A stretch of DNA of 45,030 nucleotides from positions 1-45,030 of the forward strand of contig JAFGMA010000330.1 in assembly GCA_016927835.1 (NCBI GenBank). The letters run 5' to 3'. This DNA comes from Candidatus Zhuqueibacterota bacterium. Lineage in GTDB: Bacteria; Zhuqueibacterota; Zhuqueibacteria; Thermofontimicrobiales; Sulfurfontimicrobiaceae. This document shows, one piece after another, positions 8,168-15,745 of this stretch; the first letter of the stretch is position 1; every line of letters starts with the position of its first letter. The notes under the pieces are model-generated. The model was given only the letters and a program-made list of their open reading frames with translations, was not told the origin of the DNA and searched no databases. The translations under genes were made by a program, and so were the position numbers.

Positions 8168-9496
8168 ATGTCGCCCCAATCCATTCCCAGTAAACACCCT
8201 TATGGGTTGTTAAAAATGAGTGTGATAATTTTAACATGCTTGCTTGCATTCCACTCTGCATTCGCCCAGGAGCACGTCATTCGTGCCGGCAAATTTTTCT
8301 TCCAGAAGGATTATGAAAATGCAATCAAAGAGTATCGGCTTGCAATTGAAGAGAATCCCAATGATGCGCTTCTCTGGTACAATATCGGAATCAGCTATGA
8401 AAACGTGGGTCAGATAAAATCGGCAATAGATGCCCACCGCCGCGCAATCGAGTTGCAGCCGGATTTCACGCGAGCTCAAGATAACCTGAACAAGCTGCTT
8501 TCAGGCAGCAAAGGCAAAACGATTCAGGTCGTTCAATCGATAATGCTCCAGGCAAACAATGCTTTTTTTATCAAAGATTATGACGAAGCGATTACCCATT
8601 ATTCAAAAGTTCTTGAATTGGATCGCAAAGATTTTACCGCACAATTCAATTTAGGCTATTGCTATGAACAAAAAAATAATTACAAAGATGCGCTGAAGGC
8701 ATATCAAAAAGCGGTTAAATTGGACAGCACATCGCAAAAAGCGAAGGTTGCCGTTACGCGTACAGAAACCATTATGCAAGATGAGCAAATTTCAATTTTG
8801 ATCCACCAACTCGATAGCAAAATTGAGAACGATCAATTACGCGAGGCGCAAAACCTGGTTCAAAAAATTTTAGCGATTGATCCAGGCAATGGCTGGGCAT
8901 TGAGTAAACGCGAAATCATCCAACGAAAACTGAAGCAGCGGCTTGAACTGACGACTTCAGATAAAATTCAAACCGACGGTGAAAAAGGAACACCACCACC
9001 TGAGTTGATCAAGGACAGCACAATTATTGTATCCAAAGATACCAGTCAGGCTTCAGTACAAGAAGCGGATTCGAATTCCACCGGATACCTGTTTGCTCTT
9101 TTACTGGTAATTGTAATTGTCGCCGCAGTGCTGATGCTCAAATCAAAGCGCCGAACCGGAGGGGCTGCGAGCGAGTTTGGAAAAGGCGTTTATGATATTT
9201 TGCAAGATTATTACAATATGAAACGCACCGGAATTTTATCGATAACCGGTCAAAACGATGTGGATGAAAAAATTCGCGGCGAAGTTCGGATTCTCAAAGG
9301 AAATATTATTGATGCACACACAAATAAGGCGGAAGGATCGGCAGCCTTGTATCAAATGCTGGAATTGGAGCAGCCGGAACAACTCACATTTCAAGAAGTC
9401 CAGGTCTCACAATCGGGGAATATCCATCAGGCAACATTACCATTGTTGATGCAGTGGACATTGGGAATGAAGAAAAAGGAAAACAACGAAAATTAG
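8168..9496 (+). CDS. Membrane TPR protein with C-terminal PATAN (DUF4388) domain
   Basis: 442 residues from ATG 8168, with AGGAG at 8156-8160; an earlier in-frame TTG lacks this site. A signal-type hydrophobic segment (about 17-33) ends in SAFAQ. Two blocks of TPR repeats follow (about 40-105 and 125-200, with A-x-x-x-Y-x-x-A-I patterns), then a Ser/Thr-rich linker and one transmembrane helix (about 313-332). The cytoplasmic C-terminus (about 345-430) matches the PATAN/DUF4388 pattern: KRTGILSITG, GEVRILKGNIIDAHT, then ALYQMLELEQPEQLTFQEV. PATAN domains are signalling modules often found with response regulators, kinases and gliding or motility systems. The topology suggests periplasmic TPRs coupled to a cytoplasmic signalling domain. 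It closes the operon with the roadblock genes. Confidence 0.8.
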   Translation: MSPQSIPSKHPYGLLKMSVIILTCLLAFHSAFAQEHVIRAGKFFFQKDYENAIKEYRLAIEENPNDALLWYNIGISYENVGQIKSAIDAHRRAIELQPDFTRAQDNLNKLLSGSKGKTIQVVQSIMLQANNAFFIKDYDEAITHYSKVLELDRKDFTAQFNLGYCYEQKNNYKDALKAYQKAVKLDSTSQKAKVAVTRTETIMQDEQISILIHQLDSKIENDQLREAQNLVQKILAIDPGNGWALSKREIIQRKLKQRLELTTSDKIQTDGEKGTPPPELIKDSTIIVSKDTSQASVQEADSNSTGYLFALLLVIVIVAAVLMLKSKRRTGGAASEFGKGVYDILQDYYNMKRTGILSITGQNDVDEKIRGEVRILKGNIIDAHTNKAEGSAALYQMLELEQPEQLTFQEVQVSQSGNIHQATLPLLMQWTLGMKKKENNEN

Positions 9497-9501
9497 ATTC
9501 G

Positions 9502-9608
9502 CCGGGTGATGGTTCCGTCATTGGTTCTTTACATTATTTACAATGCCTCCTGGGATTCCAAACCGGAGTGTGGGAACCAGTCAAACAACGAAAACCCAAT
9601 TCACCCGG
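9502..9608. repeat. Inverted repeat around copy C between convergent genes
   Basis: CCGGGTGA at 9502-9509 is perfectly complementary to TCACCCGG at 9601-9608, enclosing dispersed repeat copy C. The structure occupies almost the whole spacer between the convergent stops at 9496 and 9616. A cruciform or bidirectional RNA hairpin acting as a termination or mRNA-end structure is an inference. Confidence 0.45.
9520..9581 (-). repeat. Dispersed about 61-bp palindromic repeat, copy C
   Basis: On the minus strand it reads ACTGGTTCCCACACTCC..., continues with GGTTTGGAATCCCAGG and ends GTAAAGAACCAAT. This is the same order of blocks as copies A and B in the 2.5-3.2 kb region. The inverted ends (ACTGGTTC / GAACCAAT) and inner palindrome (GGTTCCCA / TTTGGAATCC) are well kept. 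Confidence 0.65.
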
Positions 9609-9615
9609 AGGCAAT

Positions 9616-10218
9616 TTAGCGGCGCTTCGCTAATTCCCGGTCCAACGCGGACAAGAAATCATCAATACACTCGTTCAGACTCTCGCTGAGGGCTTTCACG
9701 ACATCCCGCGGTTGCTTCTTTTCGACAGGCGTCATCTTAGTCAGCGTACCCTGCCAAATCAGCTCTTTATTTTTTAAATCTTCGACCGTTATATCAAAAC
9801 TCACCTTGCCAAACCATCGATCTGGTTGATCCCATTCCTCAAATGCCTGAATTTTCCCGCGAATGAGATAATCTGCAAAACCTGCCCGGTTGAATCGCAC
9901 TGCATTTTGCACCAATCCCGAATGCCGCAATTGATCGATAAACTGCTCGGTGGTCATTTTCGCGGGAGACGTCACCCAACGCCGGTAATGATAGAATTTT
10001 GCCTCGAATGGCGATTCACGATATACCAGCCGATCATCCTTATAAAGCGGCGCCGCTTCGAAATCATCTACTGCAACAGTTACCGGGTATCGGGCTTGCT
10101 TGATGTCATTTTCCTGCTCTGGCAATTCAACCAGGTAATAGTGCATTTCAGGTGAATGACCGCAGGAAACAAAATTGATAATCATCGTGAGTAGTAGTAC
10201 ATAAAGCAATGTTTTCAT
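9616..10218 (-). CDS. ABC-type transport auxiliary lipoprotein (PqiC/Mla-associated type)
   Basis: 200 residues with a lipoprotein signal (hydrophobic 4-16, lipobox-like FVSC at about 16-19). The mature start HYYLVELPEQ and the later RLVYRESPFEAKFYHYRRW block are typical of the ABC-transport auxiliary component family (PF03886-like). Family members are outer- or inner-membrane lipoproteins acting with MCE/Mla and PqiABC lipid transport complexes. It is the last gene of the minus-strand Mla operon, 13 bp after the MCE gene, with a GAGG site before its ATG. Confidence 0.85.
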   Translation of the reverse strand: MKTLLYVLLLTMIINFVSCGHSPEMHYYLVELPEQENDIKQARYPVTVAVDDFEAAPLYKDDRLVYRESPFEAKFYHYRRWVTSPAKMTTEQFIDQLRHSGLVQNAVRFNRAGFADYLIRGKIQAFEEWDQPDRWFGKVSFDITVEDLKNKELIWQGTLTKMTPVEKKQPRDVVKALSESLNECIDDFLSALDRELAKRR

Positions 10219-10231
10219 TCTTGCCTCAATT

Positions 10232-11137
10232 CTAATCGTCGCGTTGGATTTTTCTCTCTTTCGGTTTGCTTATTCTCACCAAACTCCAGGGTTGTTCTTT
10301 TATCGTTTGGCTGAACTGGTTCAAATTCTCAGTGATGTCTTGCATATTTTCCATAATTTCAGTCAATTGCGTCTCCCGTGAAACAAGCGACTGATCCACG
10401 TGAGTGATCGTCCCATTCGTTGTTTCGATCAAATGCTGCATTTTTTCAACCGTTTCATCAATCTTTTGTGCTGTTCGCCCAAGGTCGAGGTGTTCACTAT
10501 CCAACATCGTGTCCAAGCGATCACTGACTTTCTCCAAATTTTCGCTCATCCGCTGCAGATTGGATATAGTAAGCGAGACATTGTCCCGGTTTTGAAGCAG
10601 CAGCGTATCGAGTTGTGCGATGATCGATGCGATATGATACTGACTTTGTTCACTGACGAGTTTATTCACCCTTTCGAGCAGGTCTTGCAATTTCAGACTA
10701 ATATTTTCAATCGGTTCAGTCAGTTGCATTATTTGAGTCATATCACGACCTTTTATTTGACTTCCGGGAGTCAGGTAGGGCTTATTCAGGGAGCCTGATG
10801 TAATTTCTACATAATAATCACCTAGAATACCGATGGATGAAATAAAAGCTTCGGAGTCCACTTTAATGGGCGCTTTCTCATCTACAGTCAATGTGAATTC
10901 GACTTTTGTATTGTCATCTTCCGGCAGGATAACCGCGGTTACTTTGCCCACTTCCATTCCGGCGTACCGAACAATTGAACCCACAACGATGCCGTTACTA
11001 TGCTGAAATCGTGTGAAGTACGTTTTGGTCGATTTCATTATATTCAAACCAGAAATCAAGATAATGAAAACAAACAGAACAATGATCGAAATCATGACCA
11101 TAAGTCCGGCTTTAATTTCATTTCGGGAATACTCCAT
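10232..11137 (-). CDS. mlaD: MlaD-like MCE-domain substrate-binding protein
   Basis: 301 residues. A single N-terminal transmembrane anchor (about 11-31) is followed by the MCE domain (about 38-118: NGIVVGSIVRYAGMEVGKV, then DSEAFISSIGILGDYYVEI). A long alpha-helical, coiled-coil-like region follows (about 130-280), and the end has the WSLVRISKPKERK motif resembling the short tail seen in many MCE proteins. MCE proteins form hexameric rings or tubes in the periplasm that carry lipids between inner and outer membranes. Its start, with AAGGAG upstream, immediately follows the stop of the ATPase gene. Confidence 0.92.
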   Translation of the reverse strand: MEYSRNEIKAGLMVMISIIVLFVFIILISGLNIMKSTKTYFTRFQHSNGIVVGSIVRYAGMEVGKVTAVILPEDDNTKVEFTLTVDEKAPIKVDSEAFISSIGILGDYYVEITSGSLNKPYLTPGSQIKGRDMTQIMQLTEPIENISLKLQDLLERVNKLVSEQSQYHIASIIAQLDTLLLQNRDNVSLTISNLQRMSENLEKVSDRLDTMLDSEHLDLGRTAQKIDETVEKMQHLIETTNGTITHVDQSLVSRETQLTEIMENMQDITENLNQFSQTIKEQPWSLVRISKPKERKIQRDD

Positions 11138-11935
11138 TTACGCACTCCTTCCAACAAGTGATTCGAGAAATCTATCTTTGTCTATCGTTTCTTCGTCAGG
11201 CTCGCGGCTGAAAAACTGCCGGATTCTCGGATCGGGCGATTCTTTCAACTCAGCCAGCGTTGCGCATGCCAGGATTGATCCGTCATGGAGCATGGCGACC
11301 CGATCGGCGATGATTTCCACAGACGCCAGTTCGTGCGTTACCACCACCATTGTCATATTGAACGCCTTTTTCAATCGCAATAACAGGTGATCGATACCAA
11401 CCGCAACGATGGGATCGAGCCCGGCGGAGGGTTCGTCGCAGAAAAGAATTTCGGGATCCATGGCGAGAGCACGCGCCAGTCCAGCGCGTTTTTTCATGCC
11501 GCCCGATAATTGGGACGGTTTGAATTCATCGAATCCGGAAAGCCCGACTTGCTCGAGCTTCATTCGAATGATAATTTCAATCGTCGATTCTTCCAGATGG
11601 GTGTGTTCGCGCAAAGGCAAGGCAACATTATCGCCAACGGTTATCGAATTGAATAATGCCGCGCTCTGGAACAACATACCAATTGTTCTCCTGAATTGTA
11701 TCAGTTGGTCGTCGCTCATTTGTGTGATATCTTTGCCTTTGATTAAAATCTGCCCGGCAGTCGGTTTGGATAGCCCGATAATATGGCGAAGCAAGGTGCT
11801 TTTTCCGCATCCTGATCTGCCCAGGATGACCATTGTTTCACCTTTAAATATTTCCAGGTTTATGCCGTTGAGAACCCGGTGCGAGCCATAGGCTGTAATG
11901 AGATTTTTGATTTGTATAATGGGCTGTCGCATCAT
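11138..11935 (-). CDS. mlaF: MlaF-like ABC transporter ATP-binding protein
   Basis: 265 residues with a complete nucleotide-binding domain: Walker A GRSGCGKST (about 38-46), a Q-loop MLFQSAALFNSITVGDNVA, signature LSGGMKKRAGLARALA, Walker B EILFCDEPSAGLDP, and a switch His in VVTHELAS. The LSGGM(K/R)KRAGLARA signature and the SAALFNSITVGDNV segment are characteristic of the MlaF/Ttg2A subfamily. It powers phospholipid movement with MlaE and the MCE protein. The stop codon of mlaE abuts its ATG and its own stop abuts mlaD, so the three are tightly coupled. Confidence 0.94.
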   Translation of the reverse strand: MMRQPIIQIKNLITAYGSHRVLNGINLEIFKGETMVILGRSGCGKSTLLRHIIGLSKPTAGQILIKGKDITQMSDDQLIQFRRTIGMLFQSAALFNSITVGDNVALPLREHTHLEESTIEIIIRMKLEQVGLSGFDEFKPSQLSGGMKKRAGLARALAMDPEILFCDEPSAGLDPIVAVGIDHLLLRLKKAFNMTMVVVTHELASVEIIADRVAMLHDGSILACATLAELKESPDPRIRQFFSREPDEETIDKDRFLESLVGRSA

Positions 11936-12742
11936 TTATAATGTTGAATAAAATAAGGCTGTGAAGACGACATCTGCCAGAATGATGAGAAAAATAGAGA
12001 TCACCACTGAATTCGTCGTCGATTTGCCAACGCCTTCGGCGCCGCCTTTTACAATAAATCCCTGGTAACACCCGACCCCGGCGATGATGATCGCGAATAC
12101 GGCGCTTTTGATCAAACCAGTTATCAAATCCTTGAAAACCAGCGCATTAATTGTTTGCATAAAATAGCGCGTCAGATCGATATCCAGTGCATTGATCGCC
12201 AGAACCATTCCCCCGACGATTCCCATCAGATCTGCCAGCAGTGTCAGACAGGGGACCATAATCGCCATCGCGAGTAAGCGCGGCGCAACCAGAAATTTTA
12301 CCGGATTGATTCCCATCGTAGTCAACGCATCGATTTCCTCGGATACTTTCATGGTTCCCAGTTCCGCGGTAATAGCAGAACCGCTGCGCCCTGCGAGTAT
12401 GATTGCGGTGATCAGCGGTCCCAATTCACGCGTAATGGATACGCCTACCAGATCAGCGACATAGATGGACGCACCGAAACGTTCCAACTGATATGCTGAT
12501 TGCATGGCGATAATTAATCCGACAAGGAACGTAATGATAGTCACAATCGGAATTGAATTCACGCCGATATGCACCATTTGCATGGCGAGATCGGTCATCG
12601 AAAGCCCTTTGCCTTGTAAAGGAGCCACCAATGTCCACTTAAGAGAATCCTTGCTCAGGTAGGTAAAATTGGTTAGATGTTGAAGGACACGGATAAATTT
12701 TCTACCGAGTGCACCCAGTGCTTGTGTAATAGAGTGTATCAC
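11936..12742 (-). CDS. mlaE: MlaE-like ABC transporter permease
   Basis: 268 residues, typical for MlaE permeases. It has several hydrophobic helices and the family-defining cytoplasmic stretch (ITRELGPLITAIILAGRSGS followed by AITAELGTMKVSEEIDAL, about 105-142). The long N-terminal interfacial helix seen in the family is also present. The GTG start overlaps the stop of the STAS gene by four bases (GTGA), so translation of the permease is coupled to that of the STAS protein. It forms the inner-membrane part of the lipid transporter. Confidence 0.94.
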   Translation of the reverse strand: MIHSITQALGALGRKFIRVLQHLTNFTYLSKDSLKWTLVAPLQGKGLSMTDLAMQMVHIGVNSIPIVTIITFLVGLIIAMQSAYQLERFGASIYVADLVGVSITRELGPLITAIILAGRSGSAITAELGTMKVSEEIDALTTMGINPVKFLVAPRLLAMAIMVPCLTLLADLMGIVGGMVLAINALDIDLTRYFMQTINALVFKDLITGLIKSAVFAIIIAGVGCYQGFIVKGGAEGVGKSTTNSVVISIFLIILADVVFTALFYSTL

Positions 12743-13068
12743 TTCGCGATAGCTTTCTCCATTGATTCAAAGATATCGAAAACCTTATCCAGGCGGCTTA
12801 GCTCGAAAACGGCTTTGACGCCTGTAGCCAGATTGACCAGCGCCAGTCGTCCCCCATATTTCCGCACACCCTGGAGCCCCTCTACCAGTGTTGCCACGCC
12901 GGAGCTATCCATATAATCCACCTTTCCCAAATCGATGAGGAGAATCGGTATTTGCTTTTGAATGAAGGACAATACCTTTTTCCGGACTTCAACGGAAGAA
13001 TATAAATCAATATCGCCAACAGGTTCGATGACAACAGCAGAATCAATCATTTTGGTGTTTATTTCCAC
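12739..13068 (-). CDS. STAS-domain protein (anti-sigma-antagonist / MlaB-like)
   Basis: 109 residues forming one STAS domain: VVIEPVGDIDLYSS, then ILLIDLGKVDYMDSSGVATL with the conserved DSSG (54-57) carrying the phosphorylatable serine, then a C-terminal helix. GTG start at 13068 is supported by AAGGAG upstream and lies inside the end of the kinase gene (26-bp overlap). The gene overlaps mlaE by four bases. In Escherichia coli the STAS protein MlaB binds MlaF and is required for transport; in partner switching STAS proteins are (de)phosphorylated by RsbW/SpoIIE-type enzymes. Here both contexts are present, so it may link signalling to the transporter. That link is inference. Confidence 0.88.
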   Translation of the reverse strand: MEINTKMIDSAVVIEPVGDIDLYSSVEVRKKVLSFIQKQIPILLIDLGKVDYMDSSGVATLVEGLQGVRKYGGRLALVNLATGVKAVFELSRLDKVFDIFESMEKAIAK

Positions 13069-13486
13069 GCCGTCTCTCCTTAGTTCGATATTTTATGAGC
13101 GTCAGTTGGTTGCCAACTTCGGGCGTATTATCGTAAATAACTTCATCCATGATTGTTTTAATAAGGTGCACTCCGAGTCCGCCGGGACGAATATCATCCA
13201 AATCTCTCGATTTAATCTGTTTCAAATCGATCTTTTTCCCAAAATCCCTGAGAATAAACTGGATCATATCATCATTAATTGTGGTTTTAATGATAATAAT
13301 TTGATCTGCGGCGCCCTTATATGTATGCTTGATAATATTGGTGCAGGCTTCATCTACGGCAAGCATTGAGTTACTGCGCTCTTTTCGAGGAAATCCGGCA
13401 AGTTCGCATAGATGTGCTACCGTATGTCGAACGATTTTCAAAAATCGGGGATCCGATGGAATTCTTATCTCAATCGTTTTTTTCAT
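13043..13486 (-). CDS. RsbW/SpoIIAB-like anti-sigma-factor-type serine kinase
   Basis: 147 residues with the GHKL ATPase motifs of the HATPase_c_2 class: N-box DEACTNIIKHTY (about 46-57), G1 box LRDFGKKID (about 92-100) and G2-type PGGLGVHLIK (about 113-122). Family members phosphorylate the conserved Ser of a STAS antagonist. The cognate STAS gene begins 26 bp inside this one. No sigma factor accompanies it in the operon, so its usual sigma-binding partner is missing here. A 151-bp gap separates it from the upstream SpoIIE gene. Confidence 0.9.
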   Translation of the reverse strand: MKKTIEIRIPSDPRFLKIVRHTVAHLCELAGFPRKERSNSMLAVDEACTNIIKHTYKGAADQIIIIKTTINDDMIQFILRDFGKKIDLKQIKSRDLDDIRPGGLGVHLIKTIMDEVIYDNTPEVGNQLTLIKYRTKERRRGNKHQND

Positions 13487-13637
13487 ATAATAGAATGGAA
13501 CATGTCAATCTGGTCATCTCGGCATCTGGCGGATCCGAATCGCTGGATGTTTCCGTTTAGAGCGAATAATCAATATTTGCAATATTTATGCCGTACTCCA
13601 AACGCCTCAACCAGACGATCCGGTCATAATGCTGCGC

Positions 13638-15011
13638 CTAATTCCACGTCAAACATACAACGGTGATATCATCATGTTGACGGGTTCCCCTTGAAAATGA
13701 CAGGGTTGCATCAATAATGGTGGTTACAACCTGTCGCGTATCATTCGAATCAACATGATCAATATCAAGCAATCCCTTCATGGATAATTGCTCGCCTCGC
13801 TTATTTTTCGCTTCGATCACGCCATCGGTGACCAATATCACCGAATCGCCATGTTCAAGCTGGATGGTGCTGCTGGAAAATGATGCGTCGCGTTGAATAC
13901 CCAACGGGATGCAATCCAATTGATCGATGGTTTCGGCATAAGCCTGACGATGGTGAACCCATATTGGGGGCAAATGTCCCCCGTCCGCAATAGTCAATTC
14001 ACCTGTTTGAATGTCGAGTAACAAATAGGATAAGGTAACAAACATTCCTTGCAGACTTCTTTCAGCCAGGCAATTATTCATGGCACTCATTGTATCTTCG
14101 GGGCGCTTTTCGGATTGTGTAAAAAATCGGAAATCGCTTACGAGTCGTGCCATGAAGAGCGCCGCAGGGATTCCCTTGCCAGAGACATCACCAATTACGA
14201 TACCCAGCTTTTTGGCATCGAATTCGATAAAATCATAAAAGTCGCCGCCAACGGAAATTGCCGGTATATTTTTCGCCCAAACCGAATAGGCGCCTTCCGG
14301 ACTTTGCGGAAACGCCTGTGGCATGAAGCTCTGCTGAATAGCGTGCGCAGATTCCAGTTGCTGATCCAACCGTTGTTTCTCAATCAAATATCGATGAATT
14401 TTTGCATTCTCTATTGCCAGAGCTACTTGACGGCAAAATGTAAGAAAAATATCGAGATCATCGCGATTGAATTTCCTGCTCTCAAGCGGATTTATCACCT
14501 CTGCTACGCCGATGATTTTGTCCTTCACGATCAGCGGTGCTGCCAGTATCGAGCGTGTCTTGAAACCGGTTAATTCATCCGATCTGGCATAGAACCGGGA
14601 ATCGCTGGCAACATCCTCGACGATCAGCGGTTTGCCGGTTTGAGCCACCCATCCGGCGATCCCCTGTCCGATCTCCAGTTGCACCTTGCGCTTGACCTGC
14701 TCCCCCACCTCTCCGAGCGCGATCTCGCATTCCAGACGATTTTCTTTTTCATTCAGCAACAAGACAGAACTCGCTTCGGCATGCATTACGCTCTGAGCCT
14801 TCTCCATCACGAGCTGCATCAGCCGATCCAAATCGAGCACCGAACTGATGATTGACGTTACCTCGATCAAGCTTTGAAGCTGAATCACTTTCTCCTGCAA
14901 AGCGTGCAGCTCATGCCGCATAGTTTCTACTTCTGTAGCTTCATCGACGACGCTTTTTTGTGGGGATATTTCCATAGAATCCCGTTTCGATTTGCTTTTG
15001 GTGATGAGCAT
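13638..15011 (-). CDS. GAF-domain SpoIIE-type PP2C serine phosphatase
   Basis: 457 residues. An N-terminal coiled coil (about 25-50) precedes a GAF sensor domain (about 50-205: IISSVLDLDRLMQLVMEKA, then GIAGWVAQTGKP). A second coiled-coil linker (about 205-225) leads to a SpoIIE/PP2C phosphatase domain (about 235-457). Metal-binding motifs are intact: VGGDFYDF, GDVSGKGIPAALFM, LVTDGVIEA and the C-terminal HDDIT. In partner-switching systems this enzyme dephosphorylates the STAS antagonist in response to a signal sensed by the GAF domain. It is the first gene of the operon leading to the Mla transporter. The start could also be an ATG 12 codons downstream. Confidence 0.93.
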   Translation of the reverse strand: MLITKSKSKRDSMEISPQKSVVDEATEVETMRHELHALQEKVIQLQSLIEVTSIISSVLDLDRLMQLVMEKAQSVMHAEASSVLLLNEKENRLECEIALGEVGEQVKRKVQLEIGQGIAGWVAQTGKPLIVEDVASDSRFYARSDELTGFKTRSILAAPLIVKDKIIGVAEVINPLESRKFNRDDLDIFLTFCRQVALAIENAKIHRYLIEKQRLDQQLESAHAIQQSFMPQAFPQSPEGAYSVWAKNIPAISVGGDFYDFIEFDAKKLGIVIGDVSGKGIPAALFMARLVSDFRFFTQSEKRPEDTMSAMNNCLAERSLQGMFVTLSYLLLDIQTGELTIADGGHLPPIWVHHRQAYAETIDQLDCIPLGIQRDASFSSSTIQLEHGDSVILVTDGVIEAKNKRGEQLSMKGLLDIDHVDSNDTRQVVTTIIDATLSFSRGTRQHDDITVVCLTWN

Positions 15012-15745
15012 CGTATTGCAATCTTATTGAAGAAGTTCGAGCAATATCTTGATTGGCATTTTTTCTGCCTGATAAAGAAACACGAAACATACACTAAGAT
15101 AATATTTTCCGGTTAAAATGCAAGCATAATTATAGGTAAAATGGCAATGGTTCAGCTATTGGTTCTTTTACCCTTGGATTGTCAGGATTTATCCTGGAAT
15201 TTTTTTTCCATTTGATCCCGATTTTAATGTAACTCCTGATTTTAAAATTGCTTGTACATAATCGAAACAATGTATCAGAATGTAACAGAAGATTGACAGT
15301 TTGCACATTCCTTTGATTAATTAATACTTTATAAAAATAATCTGTTATCATTGTACCATTTTGGCAGGTTCACTGGTATGAGTTTTGCTTTCTCACAACG
15401 AATTAATTGCATAACTACAAGATATTAAAAGGCTAATTTTTTACTTATACCTATAATTCAAATAGATAAAGATAGTTAATTCATTTTAAGCACGATAATG
15501 TTTCTATTCTGGCAGGGTTTTTAGCCGGCAGCGCATTCGTAACCAGGACGGCTTCCCACTGTCGCCCTGTTGGCACATTTCGGGGAACGCTGTGTTTCAA
15601 ATCATCCTCAACCGGAAAAATGAAAATCCTTTAATCACCAATTGTTAGCAGGTATGTACCTTCAGCCGAAAAGGCATTAATCGCTTGATCTGTAGTGTAT
15701 ATTTTTGGTTGCCAGCTTTGCCTCAATTCTTTGGAGAATTGTTAG
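15012..15745. other. Long divergent intergenic region, 734 bp
   Basis: It separates the SpoIIE-Mla operon (minus) from the kinase cluster (plus). No convincing ORF on either strand. It contains a terminator-like hairpin (15183-15207), a possible decayed partial copy of the dispersed repeat near 15149-15197 (ATTGGTTCTTTTAC, then TCCTGGAATT) and long AT-rich stretches (15210-15500). Its length, beyond what two promoters need, leaves room for a small RNA or regulatory binding sites. Confidence 0.45.
15183..15207 (+). terminator. Orphan rho-independent terminator-like hairpin
   Basis: CAGGAT and ATCCTG form a short perfect stem around TT, followed after GGAA by eight Ts. The orientation would end a plus-strand transcript, yet the nearest plus-strand gene upstream ends at 9496 and the flanking gene is on the minus strand. 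It may end a small RNA or attenuate the kinase cluster transcript. Confidence 0.4.

Noticed and set aside
15293..15321. TTGACA followed at 17 bp by ATTAAT, possible kinase-cluster promoter
   Set aside because: The -10 is poor and the site is over 400 bases from the start codon; too weak to list as a feature.
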